Below, piece by piece: positions 22,811 to 23,672 of a DNA stretch of 23,672 bases (position 1 is its first letter; each line of letters begins with the position of its first letter). The notes under the pieces were generated by a model that had not been told where the DNA came from, made no database searches, and saw only the letters and a list, made by a program, of their open reading frames with translations. The stretch is from Prevotella sp. Its GTDB lineage: Bacteria > Bacteroidota > Bacteroidia > Bacteroidales > Bacteroidaceae. The stretch is from the NCBI GenBank assembly GCA_017632825.1, contig JAGBQP010000103.1, forward strand, positions 1 to 23,672, read 5' to 3'. A program made the translations under genes and the position numbers.

Positions 22811-23385
22811 AGCAGTTTACTCAGTTTGCTTCTAAGCTGCTCGGCTTCAGACTGACGAATAGAAAGAACTATCTCGCAGGTGTTGTCGAAAGTCTGACTG
22901 ACTATGCGTGGATTCATCTCCTTTACTATACGCATTACATCATTCATCTGCGGGTAAGAGAACGAGTAACGAATTTGTTCTTCAACTTGTCGTGTTTCTA
23001 TTTCACAATGAGCTATGGCATCTGCGGCAGCCTCACGGTAGGCAACAATAAGGCCGCTGGTGCCAAGGTTCACACCTCCATAGTAGCGTACAACAACTAT
23101 CAGTATATCGGTCAATTCAAACGAATTGATTTGACCGAGGATAGGCTTACCGGCTGTGCTTGAAGGTTCACCATCATCATTGGCACGGAAGTCATGACGT
23201 GCCGGACCTAACATATAGGCATAACACACATGACGGGCATCGTAATACTTCTTGCGATACTGCGCTATCAAATCCTTGATTGCTTCAACCGTCTCAACAT
23301 GATGAGCAAAGGCGAGGAACTTGCTACGCTTCTCGGTGTAGTAGCCCTCGCCTATTGTTTTGATAGTTTTAAATTCGTCCGTCAT
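22807..23385 (-). CDS. YigZ / IMPACT family protein
   Basis: The 192-residue product matches the YigZ/IMPACT (UPF0029) family. It opens FKTIKTIGEGYYTEKRSKFLAFAHHVET. The family signature follows: ARHVCYAYMLG, then DDGEPSSTAGKPILGQI, then VVVRYYGGVNLGTSGLIVAYREAA. A C-terminal ferredoxin-like domain of about 60 residues (from YSFSYPQ) completes it. The ATG at 23385 is chosen. Another in-frame start at 23463 would add 26 residues unlike the family and overlap the DUF1015 gene; the selected start leaves a 26-base gap. The protein is thought to act in translation or stress control, but its function in bacteria is not settled. It overlaps the aminotransferase stop by four bases. Confidence 0.92.
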   Translation of the reverse strand: MTDEFKTIKTIGEGYYTEKRSKFLAFAHHVETVEAIKDLIAQYRKKYYDARHVCYAYMLGPARHDFRANDDGEPSSTAGKPILGQINSFELTDILIVVVRYYGGVNLGTSGLIVAYREAAADAIAHCEIETRQVEEQIRYSFSYPQMNDVMRIVKEMNPRIVSQTFDNTCEIVLSIRQSEAEQLRSKLSKLL

Positions 23386-23411
23386 TATATAGAGACTACT
23401 GTCCTTAATAA

Positions 23412-23672
23412 CTATAGCAGTTTGTGAATCACAAGTCCCGAACGAAGTTTCGGCTCGAACCACGTTGCCTTCGGTGGCATAATCTTACCGCTGTCGGCAA
23501 TATCCATAATCTGCTGCATGGAGACGGGATGGAGCGCCAAGGCTGCACGCATCTCTCCATTGTCCACACGACGTTTCAATTCTCCCAAACCACGCAATCC
23601 GCCAACGAAATCGATTCGTTGCGAAGAACGCAAATCACCAATATTCAAAATCTCATCAAGAATCAGACGACT
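23412..23672 (-). CDS. DUF1015 family protein, C-terminal part, cut by window edge
   Basis: The frame is open through the right edge of the window, so the gene begins outside. The 86 visible residues include RIDFVGGLRGLGELKRRV, ALHPVSMQQIMDIADSGKIMPPKATWFEPKLRSGLVIH, which is the characteristic end of DUF1015 proteins. A full member has about 400 residues, so only the last fifth is present. An in-frame TTG at 23648 is not the true start because the frame continues upstream. The YigZ gene follows 26 bases later on the same strand, so the two are probably cotranscribed. The family's function is unknown. Confidence 0.88.
   Translation of the reverse strand, partial: SRLILDEILNIGDLRSSQRIDFVGGLRGLGELKRRVDNGEMRAALALHPVSMQQIMDIADSGKIMPPKATWFEPKLRSGLVIHKLL

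Noticed and set aside
23386..23463. 26-residue N-terminal extension of the YigZ protein
   Set aside because: It would overlap the end of the DUF1015 gene and resembles nothing in the family. The ATG at 23385 gives the normal family start.

Overview
The window looks like chromosomal DNA of a Bacteroidales bacterium, most likely Prevotellaceae. Three things point there. Several genes are preceded by the Bacteroidota -7 promoter box TAnnTTTG. Several families are typical of that phylum: DUF6029, an Omp28-like lipoprotein, DUF4835/PorD, DUF3127 and a cargo protein with a type IX secretion tail. The gene order dnaN, exonuclease, PorD, recN also fits. No rRNA, tRNA, CRISPR, prophage or insertion sequence was seen.

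Layout. (1) 1-3757, minus strand: an envelope operon reading tlpA-like thioredoxin, DUF6029 outer-membrane barrel, Omp28-like CxxC lipoprotein, a type IX secretion cargo candidate, then the start of another exported protein cut by the window edge. (2) 3758-4098: a divergent control region with several dyads and a triple 21-bp-spaced operator-like repeat in front of a ZIP metal transporter (4099-4881). (3) 4882-5692: about 810 bases without a normal gene. On the minus strand they hold a clear cobalamin riboswitch with its own promoter, a structured downstream RNA, a likely terminator and then a 29-residue membrane-protein ORF. No recognisable B12 gene follows, which makes this the most unusual part of the window. 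(4) 5693-9069, plus: dsbD and an L-cysteine desulfidase (cyuA-like) gene in one operon. (5) 9128-11263, minus: DUF3127 protein with an SSB-like tail, truA, EamA transporter. (6) 11421-17711, plus: dnaN, DEDDh exonuclease, PorD, recN and a protease-like/TPR protein. A strong hairpin follows, shared with the convergent dnaB. (7) 17765-19970, minus: rpsP (S16 with a long Ala/Glu/Lys tail), its terminator, then dnaB. (8) 20131-22810, plus: a family 2 glycosyltransferase with rhaM, then a PLP aminotransferase. (9) 22807-23672, minus: the end of a DUF1015 protein and a YigZ/IMPACT protein.

Two themes recur. One is extracytoplasmic thiol chemistry: a TlpA-like protein, an Omp28 CxxC lipoprotein, DsbD as electron supplier and a cysteine-degrading enzyme lie on either side of the riboswitch locus. 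The other is replication and repair: sliding clamp, proofreading-type exonuclease, RecN, DnaB and a protein with an SSB-type C-terminus. All functional statements rest on reading the sequence and remembered family features; no database search was run.
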